Positions 1 through 8,996 are shown, numbered from the stretch's first letter. The stretch is DNA of 46,454 bases from JADJLQ01 sp031417835 (GCA_031417835.1 JANOWJ010000105.1:1-46454), one strand, 5' to 3'. Notes: generated by a model not told the origin, from the sequence alone. Program-made: numbers and translations.

Positions 1-968
1 TTGAACTGTTGTTCCAATTGATCTACTTGTATTTTACGGAGCCACGAAAAGACATCGAAGCATTCAAATCTTTTATAGATAAACAAAAAGGGTTTCTTAA
101 AAACATTGAAGCCAATCCTCAGTTTTATTTTATGATCGAATCAAATAAAATTAAAACACAAAATCATCCTCGTCAGCAATTCCCTTCTACCGAAGTATTG
201 GACAAGATCAATTTTGATCGAGCATTTCAGATTTATCAAGATCGGTTTAGCGATGCCAGTGACTTTACGTTTTTATTTGTCGGCAATTTTGATGAAAACC
301 AAATTAAACTGCTCGCTCGAGAATATCTTGGAAATCTGCCATCTACTGCTCGAAAAGAAACCTGGAAAGATTTAAAAGTACTTAAACCGCAGGGCTTAGT
401 TACAAAAGCATTGATCAAAGGAGAAGCGCCAAAAACTTTTGTTGATATCACATATCACGGTCCATTCGATTGGAATGATCAGAACAGATATCAGCTTAAT
501 TCAGCGGTTGAGGTGATCCGGATCAAACTTCGTGAAGCTTTAAGAGAAGACAAAGGCGGCGTATATGGAGTAAATGTATCCGGCGGAGCCCAGCTTGAGC
601 CAAATCCAAATTACACTATTACAGTTTCCTTTAATTGCGATCCGCCAAGGACTGAAGAATTAGTCCAAGCTGCGCAAGATGTGCTCAATAAGGCTCGAGA
701 AATAGGAGCAGAGGATAAAGACATTCAAAAAGTATCCGAAACGCAACGCCAGACCAGGATCAAACAACTAAAAGAAAATCGATTTTGGATGGGGCAAGTA
801 CAGAATTCATATCAATATAAAATAAATGCCACCAACATCCTGATGGAAACTTTGGAAGATCGAATCAAATCCTTAACTGCTGCATCATTAAAAGCATCTA
901 TGAACAAGTATTTAAATGAGGGCAATAAGATATCCATTACAATGCATCCTGAAAAAAAGAGTAATTGA
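1..968 (+). CDS. M16 family zinc peptidase, C-terminal part (5' end outside window)
   Basis: The reading frame is open to the left edge (codons GAA CTG TTG TTC precede the first candidate TTG start at 9), so this is the 3' part of a longer gene. The visible 320 residues match the C-terminal half of PqqL/pitrilysin-type M16 peptidases: the opening QLIYLYFTEPRKD, a central FLFVGNFDENQ strand, and REALREDKGGVYGVNV, which corresponds to the family's conserved R...GGxY segment that helps form the substrate chamber. The HxxEH zinc site would lie in the missing N-terminal half. Such proteins in Bacteroidota are usually periplasmic or membrane-attached two-repeat proteases of about 930 residues. The family is clear; substrate unknown. 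Confidence 0.9.
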   Translation, partial: ELLFQLIYLYFTEPRKDIEAFKSFIDKQKGFLKNIEANPQFYFMIESNKIKTQNHPRQQFPSTEVLDKINFDRAFQIYQDRFSDASDFTFLFVGNFDENQIKLLAREYLGNLPSTARKETWKDLKVLKPQGLVTKALIKGEAPKTFVDITYHGPFDWNDQNRYQLNSAVEVIRIKLREALREDKGGVYGVNVSGGAQLEPNPNYTITVSFNCDPPRTEELVQAAQDVLNKAREIGAEDKDIQKVSETQRQTRIKQLKENRFWMGQVQNSYQYKINATNILMETLEDRIKSLTAASLKASMNKYLNEGNKISITMHPEKKSN

Positions 969-1180
969 TAGCTTAACCCCATAGCCGAAACTATAAAATA
1001 GAATCAACTGAAATAACTTTGGATGACATCGGAGCCAGTCCATTTAGGTTTGGATTTCAGGCCATAGCCCCGATGCTTGTCAAAAGAATAATACACAGAA
1101 CCCGAAGGTTGGCTATAAGTTGTTTTCATTTTACTCCAAATAGTGTCAAAAGGGGGCTCCATTTAAGACAAAACGAATAA

Positions 1181-1369
1181 GATTTTGAAAAATCCGAAAG
1201 CTAAGGCTCTATAAATTATCGATATAAAATGATTGATAATGAGATAGTTATCTCCAATTCACTTGCCAAAAATATTATTAGAATCTCCAAAGAAGAAAAT
1301 ATTTTTAAATTTTGGCCCAACCCCGCAATATTTGATGTTAATCTCATGTTAAATAGCATATCCAATTAA
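1181..1369 (+). pseudogene. Remnant of a T9SS type A C-terminal region
   Basis: One frame reads DFEKSES, stop, then GSINYRYKMIDNEIVISNS and further on FKFWPNPAIFDVNL before a stop at 1367-1369. The pattern 'F.x.xS ... NYRYKxID ... SN ... PNP' follows the usual layout of the segment before and in T9SS type A sorting domains (YYRLKQxD, then VYPNP). The tail is cut short: the LYDxxG and GxYxxxV strands expected later are absent. There is an internal stop and no upstream gene body, so I read it as a decayed fragment. The match is by eye and weak in places. Confidence 0.4.
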
Positions 1370-1584
1370 ATACGCGAGGTATTCTTAACAAATATCACGA
1401 TGTGGCGTTGTGAAAGATAGCATGGATTCTTAACGAAGGGTTCAATAAATTAAATCTTGATATCAGTACTCTTGTTTTTTTAGTTTTATAATTCAAGTAG
1501 CTGTTCAAAAAAATAATAACCTAAGCGCACTGGTTTATAGCTCCAGCCTTAGTAAGAAGCATTTTGGTACATAAGTTGGTTCAA

Positions 1585-1620
1585 ACAAGGTGGTCACCTC
1601 AAAGAGCGTGGCCACTTTGT
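1585..1620. terminator. 13-bp hairpin downstream of the photolyase gene
   Basis: Arms 1585-1597 and 1608-1620 pair over 13 positions with two wobbles around a 10-base loop. It begins 16 bases past the leftward photolyase stop. The T tracts on both sides are interrupted (TTTGTTATTT rightward, TTGTTTG leftward), so it may act in either direction. Confidence 0.45.
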
Positions 1621-1635
1621 TATTTAAGCCATCCC

Positions 1636-2946
1636 TTATTTTAACCCTGCTTGATAATATTCGAGAGCCCGCAATCTTGCCGCGGCATGATCTACTATTG
1701 GTGCAATTAAATCAAATCCCGAGTATTCAGGTGCCCATGTTTGTACGTATTTTAACTTAGGGTCAAATTTTTTTAGCTGGATAATTGGATTAAAAATTCT
1801 AAAATAAGGCGCCGCATCACAACCCGTACCAGCGGCCCACTGCCAATTGCCATTGTTGGATGCTAATTCATAATCTAACAATTTAGTTGCAAAATAGGCT
1901 TCCCCTTTTCGCCAATCAATCAAAAGATGTTTACATAAAAAGCTTGCTGTCACCATACGTACTCTGTTGTGCATATGTCCTGTTTGATTCAATTCGTGCA
2001 TTCCAGCATCCACTAGCGGATATCCAGTCTTTCCTTGACACCATGCATCAAAATCATCAGGATTATTCAGCCATTTGATACGATCATACTTTGGTTTGAA
2101 GGATTGGGTGACCACGTGTGGAAAGTGCCAAAGAATATGGATAAAAAACTCTCGCCAAATCAATTCATTTAAATAAATTTGATTACTCTGGACGGCCTCT
2201 AACAACAAAACTCTGATACTTACCGTACCAAATCGAAGATGTAGCCCTAATCTTGTGGTACTCGCTGTATCGCCTGGTATATTCCTGGTCTGATCATAAG
2301 ACTTTATGATGGATTTTGAGATCTTCGCTGTAGGATGTGTAAAACTACTCGCCGCGAAGCCAATATCCGATAAAGTAATGATTGGTAAATCAGATCGATC
2401 TGACAATAGATGCAACATGGTCTCACTCGTATACCTGGGCACCGGAGTCGATTGCAATTTATTCCTCCATTGTTTCATAAATGGTGTATAAATGGTGTAA
2501 GGCAATCCATCAGCTTTGAGAATAGAACCAGGCTCAAAAAATACATGGTCCTTATACAGATTAAGTGGTATTTTTTGAAGGGCTAAATCTCGAGCTATGC
2601 CTTTATCCCGATTCATACCATAAGGTTCATAATCTTCATTTGCAAAAACGGACTTCACATTACAGACTGTGATTAAATGCTGAAAAATTTGCGAGGGATC
2701 GCCGTAATAGATGTTGATACCCTTATTGTAATTCTTCAAAGTCTTATTGATATCAAGCAAAGTCTGATAAATGAATTGGACTCTGAGATCATAAGAATCT
2801 GCCAAATCATCCAGAATGTTTTTATCAAATATAAAAATTGGCCAAACTGGCAAGCCGGCTGAAAGTGCTTGAAAAAGCCCATGATTGTCCTGCAAGCGCA
2901 AATCGCGCCTAAACCAAAATATGGTGATCGGTTGCTTCTCGCTCAT
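1636..2946 (-). CDS. phrB: Deoxyribodipyrimidine photolyase (CPD, class I type)
   Basis: Light-dependent repair of UV-induced cyclobutane pyrimidine dimers using FAD. The 436-residue product opens with TIFWFRRDLRLQDNHGL, the N-terminal alpha/beta antenna domain signature, and carries the FAD/helical-domain signatures ELIWREFF, HNRVRM, DWRKGEAYF and NGNWQWAAGTGCDAAPYFRI in the expected order near the C-terminus. The length is a little under the usual 450-480. The ATG at 2946 puts the FWFRRDLR motif at the normal distance from the N-terminus. It is a single gene, divergent from the OmpA-like gene with an 80-base gap. A cryptochrome assignment is possible in principle, but the WQWxAGTG and DAAPYFRI segments favour CPD photolyase. 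Confidence 0.93.
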   Translation of the reverse strand: MSEKQPITIFWFRRDLRLQDNHGLFQALSAGLPVWPIFIFDKNILDDLADSYDLRVQFIYQTLLDINKTLKNYNKGINIYYGDPSQIFQHLITVCNVKSVFANEDYEPYGMNRDKGIARDLALQKIPLNLYKDHVFFEPGSILKADGLPYTIYTPFMKQWRNKLQSTPVPRYTSETMLHLLSDRSDLPIITLSDIGFAASSFTHPTAKISKSIIKSYDQTRNIPGDTASTTRLGLHLRFGTVSIRVLLLEAVQSNQIYLNELIWREFFIHILWHFPHVVTQSFKPKYDRIKWLNNPDDFDAWCQGKTGYPLVDAGMHELNQTGHMHNRVRMVTASFLCKHLLIDWRKGEAYFATKLLDYELASNNGNWQWAAGTGCDAAPYFRIFNPIIQLKKFDPKLKYVQTWAPEYSGFDLIAPIVDHAAARLRALEYYQAGLK

Positions 2947-3025
2947 ATTAAATATAAAAATATATTAACAAACTTCATAAGTTTTTGTTCATAATGCCTA
3001 ATTTCATGTCTAATCATAGTCCGTC

Positions 3026-3826
3026 ATGAGAAAATTAATCCTTGTATTCGCTACCTTGATCTGGTTGGGCTTTTGGTGGTGGTGGTATACTTGCAAAATA
3101 TGTACGACTTGTGCTTGCGCTACAGCTGAAAAGGCAATCCCATTCATACCACAGGAATCCGGTGTTTTATTGTTTAATTTAAATGACAGCATTACCTTAT
3201 TGCAATCAGGGTGGCCTAAATATAGAGACTCCTTAGCACAGTCCATGCTACCAAATCAGACCATAGAAATAGAAGGTCAATACCTCAACGAAGAACCCAA
3301 TATAAGTTCATTTGAAAATATCGGAATGGCCAGAGCCCACGCGATTAAGCGGCTTTTTCCGGATAGTTTACAAAAAAGTATCAACCTTAGTTCATTGCTC
3401 ATTAACAAACGCGAAACAATGCAATATCCATTTGTAGCATCGACGATAGCAATCAAGACCCGCAGCGAGAAAATAGAACAGACTGGCGAAAAAACATTAA
3501 TCTATTTTAAGTCTAATTCTGATCAACGAATCAATGATGCCGAAATTGAAAAATATCTGTCTGAACTCAGTGCACAACATCAAGATTCTCAATCTGCTTT
3601 TGAAATTACTGGCCATACGGATAATGTAGGGGATGAAGCACTCAATAAAGCTCTCGGCTTAAATAGGGCCAACACCATCAAAAAATATTTAGTCTCCAAA
3701 GGGATAGCTGCAGATCGCATCATCACCAAAAGTTTAGGCGAAGCTAGTCCTATAGCAGATAATGCATCTAAAGAGGGTCGACAGAAAAACCGAAGGATAG
3801 AAATAGAACTCATTCAAAAACAATAA
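3026..3826 (+). CDS. Membrane-anchored OmpA-family protein with a second, degenerate OmpA-like half
   Basis: The 266-residue protein has an N-terminal hydrophobic segment rich in Trp (residues 3-21), then a Cys-rich stretch (CKICTTCACA). The C-terminal 105 residues are a typical peptidoglycan-binding OmpA domain: GHTDNVGDEALNKALGLNRA around residue 196, then RIITKSLGEASPI and EGRQKNRRIEI. The earlier part contains IEGQYLNEEPN followed by ENIGMARAHAIK (about residues 80-115), which looks like a worn copy of the same fold. The next gene starts 13 bases downstream, so the two are probably one operon; together they could link the cell wall to a long coiled-coil rod. Exact function unknown. Confidence 0.8.
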   Translation: MRKLILVFATLIWLGFWWWWYTCKICTTCACATAEKAIPFIPQESGVLLFNLNDSITLLQSGWPKYRDSLAQSMLPNQTIEIEGQYLNEEPNISSFENIGMARAHAIKRLFPDSLQKSINLSSLLINKRETMQYPFVASTIAIKTRSEKIEQTGEKTLIYFKSNSDQRINDAEIEKYLSELSAQHQDSQSAFEITGHTDNVGDEALNKALGLNRANTIKKYLVSKGIAADRIITKSLGEASPIADNASKEGRQKNRRIEIELIQKQ

Positions 3827-3839
3827 AACTTAAAATCAT

Positions 3840-6800
3840 ATGTTTTGGAAGACATGTTTAGACCACACCTTTGAGATCCTACTCGCCTTATTGGGCAGCG
3901 GTTTACTTGGCTATCTTTGGAGCAGATGGATGGGGTCACCTAACGAAGATCACGATATTAGATTATATGAATCACAGATTCAATCCTTAAGAGAGCGAAT
4001 CAAACAACAAGATCTGGAACTCAAATCTACTGCGGCATTAAAAGATTCTTGGCTGGCCGAAAAAAACAATCTTCATGCTCATTTCGATGAGTTGAATAAT
4101 ACGTTATCTACCACTCAAAATTCGTATTCAGGATTTGTATCTTCAGATGTCTATCAATCACTTCAATCCCGATTTGATCAAGATATAAAATCTGCTGCCT
4201 TACGAATCGATGAATTAGCTGCAGAACGAACTGAACTCATAGACAAGGTCAAGTCCTTAGAAATCAAATTGGCGAATATAGACCAGTATGAATTAAAATA
4301 TAAAGAACGAGAGGCTCAATGGGCCGTACAGCTAAAAGACATTCAAGCCAAAGATCAGGAAATCAACAACCTAAAATCCAACTTAGAACAAGTCAGTACA
4401 AATTTTGATGCACTTGAAAAACGCAGCTTGACTCAGATACAGGCTGTACACGATAAAGACCTTACTTTACAATCATCACTGAATACGCAGTCTAAAGAGT
4501 TTGAACAACAACTTCAATCTGCCTTATCATCAAAGGATGAAGAAGTGAAATCCTGGAGAGGCAAATATGATGGTTTGGAGAAAGAAATGCATCGTATACA
4601 GGCATTGTTCGTACAAACTACCGAAAATGAACAAGCCATGGCTTCGAAATTAAATGAACAACAGGCCAGAATACATCATTATGAACTTGAACTACAGCAA
4701 GCAAAATCAGAAGCGCAAAAGCTGAAGTCTATGGTGAGTGAGGTCGATGCACTGCATAAGACCAGAGCAGATGCTGAAACAAAAACAAAAGAATGGGAAG
4801 GACGGTGGAAAGAAGCGGCCACTGAAGCCGACCATTATAAATTGGCACATGCCCAGATTATAAAAGAGCGCGACCAACATAAACAACATATAGCTCAATT
4901 GGAATCGGATATCATAAACTCCAGAAACCAATTGGAACAATCCCAACAAGCCCAGGAAGCAACTCTGGCTTCGCTATTGGCAACGCAAGAAAAATATACA
5001 AATCTTCAAAATCAATTCAATGATTCAAATTTATCGGTGGATCAGGCAAATCTAAAAATTCAAGATCTTGAATTGCGTGTGAAGGATTTCGATCTTAAAG
5101 CTGAAGAAACACAATCCGAATTAAATAGTAGATCTGAGCAATTTGAAGGGCTCAAACACTCACTCCTGTTGAGCCAGCAAGCACATGATAAAATCGAACG
5201 AAAACTACACGAAGGATCAAATTGGGAACAGCGATTCCACGATACCAACAATCACCTACAGAATTTAATAAACGAATTGGACCATACTAAGCGAGATCGG
5301 GATACTCAGGCACATTATCGAGCTGAACTGGAAACCAAGCTTGCCGATGGAGGACATTGGGAGCAAAATTATAATGAAATAAATCACCGCTTACACCAAT
5401 TGGTAGATGAATTAGAAGATTCGAAAAAAGCAATGTATACGCAAACGCAAGCGTTGACAGAAATGGATCGAAAATGGCAAGAAGCGTCTCAACGAGAACA
5501 CCACTTCCAAGAATTGACAGCCACTTTTTCTACCATGCAAAATGAATTCGAGCATACGAAAATTGAATTACAAAATAGCCATCATACCAATGCTGAATGG
5601 GATCGTAGATATCAAGAGTCCAATCATAAGCTTGCCGATGCACTCAACCAACTGGAAGAGTCTAAGCAGGCCATGCAGTCATTGCAAAATCAACAAACTG
5701 ATTTAAATCATAAATGGCATGAATCCCAACATCATGCACAAAATCTGCAGAATCATTTGAACGCCGTCTTGCAATCTGAAGAACATCTTAAAGAATCCAT
5801 CAGCAGTCTACAAGATAGTTTTCAGACTGAAATTAAAGAATCCAATAAAGCATTGTCAGATAGCAAAATGGCTTATTCAGAAATAGATACTTTGTTTCAA
5901 GGTGCGCAGTCTAAATTAAATCAAATTCAAATAGAATTAGAAGATGTAAAAAAAGCATCGGCACAAACCAATGTACAACTTGGCGAATCAGAAGCCCGAT
6001 TTAAAGAATTGAACAGTACATTTAATACCGTACAACTGCAATTGGCAGAAGCTCATAGATCTCAAGTCCAATACGAATTCGATAGAAAAAAAGCTGAAGA
6101 ATTTAAAGGTAAATATCAAACTGAAGTCAGCGCTTGGCAAAAACAAATTGCAGATCTGGAGCAAGAATATAAAAGTAAAGAGTCCATACAGAGCACAAAT
6201 TATGCGAAAGCGATGGACAACCAACGAAAACAGATCTCAATACAATTAGCAGAAATTGAAAAATTAAAAGCCTTAACTCAAAAAACAGCAGTTGCCTTGA
6301 CTCCACCTGTAGAAGTCGCGATCAGCCCTATCAAGGCAGACGAGCCAGCCACTGAGATAATCTTGCATAAAATAACTAATGAAAGACCGAAACCTGTTTT
6401 AAAACCAAAGGCAGACCCAAAATTGCAAAAGACTTCCCGCCCTGCTAAAACAATTATAGCGCCCATACCTGTCCCTATTGTAAAACCTACGCCTGCAGTT
6501 GAACCAAAGGCCCTTATTGATTGGAAAGAAGTGGCAACCACTTTTGGTAAAAAAATCAAACCAGATGACCACAAAATCGTGGAAGGGATAGGTCCTAAAA
6601 TAGAAAAACTATTAAGAAAAAACAAAATCACGACTTGGGTTCAACTAGCCAATACACCGATAAAAGTTCTTCAAGCAATCCTGGATACTGCAGGTACTGC
6701 CTATAGTTTAGCAGAACCAGCCTCTTGGCCTTCCCAAGCTAGGTTGGCCTCCATGAGTGAATGGAAAACACTTAAAAAGTTGCAGGAAAAATTAAATTCG

Positions 6801-7223
6801 TTAAAGAAAAAACATAATAAAGTAAAAACTATAGCCCCTAAAATCAAAAAAGTGAAATCAGGCATAGCTTTGAAGCCTGCAATTACTAAAAAACCTATTA
6901 AAAAGGCTCCGGTCAAACCCAAGATTATATTTGAAGCAGAAAAAGCTAGACTTGCCTTAGGTTCGAAAATTAAACTGGACGATCTCAAAATAGTGGAAGG
7001 TATAGGTCCTAAAATTGAGAAACTATTGAAGAAAGGCAATATCAAAACTTGGAAACAATTGGCTACAAGTGAATTGAAAGTAATTCAAACTATTTTGGAT
7101 AAGGCTGGCAGTAGATATACCCTAGCTGACCCAAAGACATGGGCTAAACAGTCAGCCTTGGCTGCCGACGGTAAATGGGAAAGTCTTAAAAAAATGAAGG
7201 AAAAACTGAAAGGTAGGAAGTAA
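3840..7223 (+). CDS. Long membrane-anchored coiled-coil protein with two C-terminal H3TH domains
   Basis: The 1127-residue protein has one transmembrane helix near residues 10-27 (LLALLGSGLLGYLW). A Gln/Glu/Lys/His-rich coiled coil fills about residues 35-840, including four units of roughly 45 residues (about 458-640) that recur with a W/H-E-x-x-[FY] start. A Lys/Pro-rich linker follows. Two copies of a helix-3-turn-helix domain end the protein (residues 902-986 and 1040-1124), each with KIVEGIGPKIEKLL, a TW.QLA helix and a W-x-x-[QS]-A-x-LA segment. This domain is the predicted flap-endonuclease-like H3TH module (COG3743 type), usually taken as a nucleic-acid or protein binder. The strand order implies a membrane rod with two basic heads, probably cytoplasmic. 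It is co-transcribed with the OmpA-like gene. Function unknown. Confidence 0.85.
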   Translation: MFWKTCLDHTFEILLALLGSGLLGYLWSRWMGSPNEDHDIRLYESQIQSLRERIKQQDLELKSTAALKDSWLAEKNNLHAHFDELNNTLSTTQNSYSGFVSSDVYQSLQSRFDQDIKSAALRIDELAAERTELIDKVKSLEIKLANIDQYELKYKEREAQWAVQLKDIQAKDQEINNLKSNLEQVSTNFDALEKRSLTQIQAVHDKDLTLQSSLNTQSKEFEQQLQSALSSKDEEVKSWRGKYDGLEKEMHRIQALFVQTTENEQAMASKLNEQQARIHHYELELQQAKSEAQKLKSMVSEVDALHKTRADAETKTKEWEGRWKEAATEADHYKLAHAQIIKERDQHKQHIAQLESDIINSRNQLEQSQQAQEATLASLLATQEKYTNLQNQFNDSNLSVDQANLKIQDLELRVKDFDLKAEETQSELNSRSEQFEGLKHSLLLSQQAHDKIERKLHEGSNWEQRFHDTNNHLQNLINELDHTKRDRDTQAHYRAELETKLADGGHWEQNYNEINHRLHQLVDELEDSKKAMYTQTQALTEMDRKWQEASQREHHFQELTATFSTMQNEFEHTKIELQNSHHTNAEWDRRYQESNHKLADALNQLEESKQAMQSLQNQQTDLNHKWHESQHHAQNLQNHLNAVLQSEEHLKESISSLQDSFQTEIKESNKALSDSKMAYSEIDTLFQGAQSKLNQIQIELEDVKKASAQTNVQLGESEARFKELNSTFNTVQLQLAEAHRSQVQYEFDRKKAEEFKGKYQTEVSAWQKQIADLEQEYKSKESIQSTNYAKAMDNQRKQISIQLAEIEKLKALTQKTAVALTPPVEVAISPIKADEPATEIILHKITNERPKPVLKPKADPKLQKTSRPAKTIIAPIPVPIVKPTPAVEPKALIDWKEVATTFGKKIKPDDHKIVEGIGPKIEKLLRKNKITTWVQLANTPIKVLQAILDTAGTAYSLAEPASWPSQARLASMSEWKTLKKLQEKLNSLKKKHNKVKTIAPKIKKVKSGIALKPAITKKPIKKAPVKPKIIFEAEKARLALGSKIKLDDLKIVEGIGPKIEKLLKKGNIKTWKQLATSELKVIQTILDKAGSRYTLADPKTWAKQSALAADGKWESLKKMKEKLKGRK
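6543..7211 (+). repeat. Internal duplication encoding the two H3TH domains
   Basis: The units at 6543-6797 and 6957-7211 encode matching 85-residue domains and are still visibly alike in DNA (for example ATAGGTCCTAAAAT occurs in both), suggesting a fairly recent in-gene duplication. The 159-base spacer encodes a Lys-rich linker. Confidence 0.75.
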
Positions 7224-7579
7224 GTCCTGGATTATATTCTCATTATAAAAAGCTTGACGCGAGACGAATAAAGAATTTTTCGAAATGTAGTAATCTCCAT
7301 AGACTCAATCTCTAAAATCAAAAAAGCCTATGACTTTTCACAGGCTTTCATGAAAAAAACGAATTTTACAATTAAAACCAAAACTTACACGATTCAAATA
7401 TATAACATATTACAATTACATTATATATGTATGTTGCTTTTTTTTAATACATTTTAAATAAACTTTAATCAAAATCTATTAAATATTGATATTAAGTCAT
7501 TTACATATATAGTATATATCATTTGTATTAATAATTATAAAATAATGGTTTACGTATTAAAAATTAATATAATATGTAT
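7224..7579. other. AT-rich spacer
   Basis: After the coiled-coil gene there is a hairpin at 7324-7349 and then about 200 bases of very AT-rich sequence (7380-7580) without any coding frame. Nothing else could be recognised here. Confidence 0.5.
7324..7349 (-). terminator. Hairpin, leftward terminator-like
   Basis: Arms AAAGCCT (7324-7330) and AGGCTTT (7343-7349) pair perfectly, and the leftward strand continues with six T then GATTTT. No leftward gene ends here, so it may simply mark the 3' end of the rightward coiled-coil mRNA. Confidence 0.3.
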
Positions 7580-7587
7580 TATATTTG
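7580..7587 (+). promoter_or_regulatory. Candidate -7 box
   Basis: TATATTTG fits the Bacteroidota -7 consensus TAnnTTTG exactly. A clear -33 TTG at the right distance is lacking. It lies about 40 bases before a hairpin-terminator structure with no ORF between. Confidence 0.3.
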
Positions 7588-7591
7588 TAGC

Positions 7592-7655
7592 TATCTAGTT
7601 GTAGAGACTAGTTTTAGTTTTTAATGGGGAGCCGGTGACCAACCGGCTTTTTTTT
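7592..7655 (+). ncRNA. Candidate short structured RNA
   Basis: The stretch between the -7 box and the terminator would give a transcript of about 65 bases. It contains a small hairpin (CTAGT, 7-base loop, ACTAG) and ends with a strong terminator. No ORF fits in it. It could be a small RNA, or a leader that attenuates transcription of folK downstream; no anti-terminator alternative was found. Confidence 0.35.
7629..7655 (+). terminator. Intrinsic terminator
   Basis: AGCCGGT (7630-7636), loop GACCA, ACCGGCT (7642-7648), followed directly by an unbroken run of T to 7655. The stem is GC-rich and perfect, the best-formed terminator on the left side of the window. Confidence 0.75.
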
Positions 7656-7800
7656 ATGAGTACAGTGGGCATATCACCTGAACTTATTGAATTTGAATAG
7701 CCTGGTGATGAATGATGCAGGGCATATTACAGACAATTCAAATAAATCCTTGCCAAGCATACATATTATACCTTTTAAAAATATATTTTTGTCGAAAGAT

Positions 7801-8289
7801 ATGGCGGCAAGACGATCAGTATATCTCTTATTGGGTAGTAATCTTCATCGACCTCTGCGCCAGATGGCCATTGCCTTACAATTGATTGAATCCAAATTAA
7901 GCAAGATAAGCCGGAGGTCCGCCATTTTCAGGACAGAACCTTGGGGGGATAAAAACCAACCTTTCTTTTATAATCAAGTGGTGCGATTACAAAGTACTCG
8001 ACTACCACATGAAATATTGCGGATATTAAAGTCAATCGAACAAGAAATGGGGCGCTTGCACATCAGACATTGGGGGCCTCGAAACATAGACATTGATATT
8101 CTGTTTTATGGACAATTCAACATAAACTCATCTGATCTCACTATACCTCATCCTAAAATAATCGATCGTAGATTCGTTTTAGTCCCTTTAGTTGATTTGG
8201 CACCTCATTTTATTCATCCGACCTTAGGTAAAACCATGCGAAGTTTACTCGATATCTGCAAGGACACCTCGATGGTAACCAGAACGTGA
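7801..8289 (+). CDS. folK: HPPK, 6-hydroxymethyl-7,8-dihydropterin pyrophosphokinase
   Basis: Transfers pyrophosphate from ATP to 6-hydroxymethyl-dihydropterin in folate synthesis, in the cytoplasm. Signatures are SVYLLLGSNLHRPLRQM at the N-terminus, FRTEPWGDKNQPFFYNQVV (substrate loop), and the metal/ATP segment HWGPRNIDIDILFYG followed by LTIPHPKIIDRRFVLVPL. With the ATG at 7801 the protein is 162 residues, normal for the family. An upstream in-frame TTG at 7687 would add 38 residues without homology, so I reject it. A TATTTTTG box (7784-7791) lies just before the ATG, which would give a very short leader. The stop overlaps the ATG of the nucleoside kinase gene (TGATG), so the two are translationally linked. 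Confidence 0.93.
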   Translation: MAARRSVYLLLGSNLHRPLRQMAIALQLIESKLSKISRRSAIFRTEPWGDKNQPFFYNQVVRLQSTRLPHEILRILKSIEQEMGRLHIRHWGPRNIDIDILFYGQFNINSSDLTIPHPKIIDRRFVLVPLVDLAPHFIHPTLGKTMRSLLDICKDTSMVTRT

Positions 8290-8936
8290 TGTCAAAGCCC
8301 ATTCCATACCAATATATCTGCATAGAAGGCAACATCGGCGCCGGAAAAACCACATTTTGTGAAATGATGGCCGAGGAGATATCCTGCAAGTTGGTATTAG
8401 AAGAATTTGCAGATAATCCGTTTCTGCCCTATTTCTATAAGGAACCTAAAAGATTTGCTTTGCCTATGGAGCTCTTTCTGATGGCAGAGCGCTACAAACA
8501 ATTGCAAAACCAGATTTTGCATAGAGACTTATTCAATGACTACATCATATCTGATTATACTTTTGTAAAGACATTATTGTTTGCCAAAAACAATCTTCCT
8601 GAAGAGGAATATCGACTATTTCATCAATTATTTGAAGTATTGAATGACCAGATCCCACAACCTGACCTCCTAGTCTACCTTCACCGATCGGTACCTAACC
8701 TGATCACCCAAATCAATCTGAGAGGTAGGTCTTACGAAAAAGGTATAGCCCCGGAGTATTTATTGGGTTTACAAAATATGTATTTCGAATATTTTAGGAA
8801 TGAAATAAAATTTCCTATTCTACTCATAGACCTTGACCTGATCAATTTTGTGGAGCACCGAGAGCATTTTGAGCACATTAAGAATTTTATGTCAGACGAT
8901 TTAGGGCCTGGTCTACATCGCATAACGATCAAATAG
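8289..8936 (+). CDS. Deoxynucleoside kinase (deoxyadenosine/deoxyguanosine kinase family)
   Basis: Phosphorylates deoxyribonucleosides for nucleotide salvage. The 215-residue product starts with YICIEGNIGAGKTTF, the P-loop of the dNK/thymidylate-kinase-like family, then EEFADNPFLPYFY, a YKQLQNQ helix, SDYTFVKTLLFA (the D-R-S/SDY region) and the LID segment NLRGRSYEKG with its arginines. The length of about 205-220 is typical. I chose ATG 8289, which shares its A with the folK stop; a GTG one codon earlier is also in frame. The folK-dNK arrangement is a familiar pair in Bacteroidota. Which base it prefers cannot be read from the sequence. Confidence 0.92.
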   Translation: MSKPIPYQYICIEGNIGAGKTTFCEMMAEEISCKLVLEEFADNPFLPYFYKEPKRFALPMELFLMAERYKQLQNQILHRDLFNDYIISDYTFVKTLLFAKNNLPEEEYRLFHQLFEVLNDQIPQPDLLVYLHRSVPNLITQINLRGRSYEKGIAPEYLLGLQNMYFEYFRNEIKFPILLIDLDLINFVEHREHFEHIKNFMSDDLGPGLHRITIK

Positions 8937-8996
8937 GCCTGATGCTATAGAGCAGCATTAAATAAAATGTTTATTTTCATTCCACAAAACCTTTCT

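Larger units (their letters stand above)
969..1635. other. Long spacer with decayed coding sequence
   Basis: This 667-base gap between the M16 peptidase and the photolyase has no intact gene. It holds a remnant resembling a T9SS C-terminal domain (1181-1369) and a hairpin (1585-1620). The rest is AT-rich with frequent stops. It looks like a graveyard of a lost secreted-protein gene. Confidence 0.5.

Noticed and set aside
1004..1162. Leftward 52-codon ORF (MEPPFDTIWSKMKTTYSQPS...) in the spacer after the M16 gene.
   Set aside because: No recognisable family, no promoter, and a frame of this length is expected by chance; it may be more gene debris.
5217..5760. Possible DNA tandem repeat in the coiled coil.
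   Set aside because: The repeat shows only at protein level (about 45 residues per unit); the DNA has diverged.
6278..7045. Two leftward ORFs of 114-117 codons opposite the H3TH region.
   Set aside because: They are antisense shadows of the duplicated H3TH DNA; their similarity to each other follows from the duplication.
7687..7800. N-terminal extension of FolK from the TTG at 7687.
   Set aside because: The extra 38 residues do not fit the family, whose N-terminus aligns with ATG 7801.
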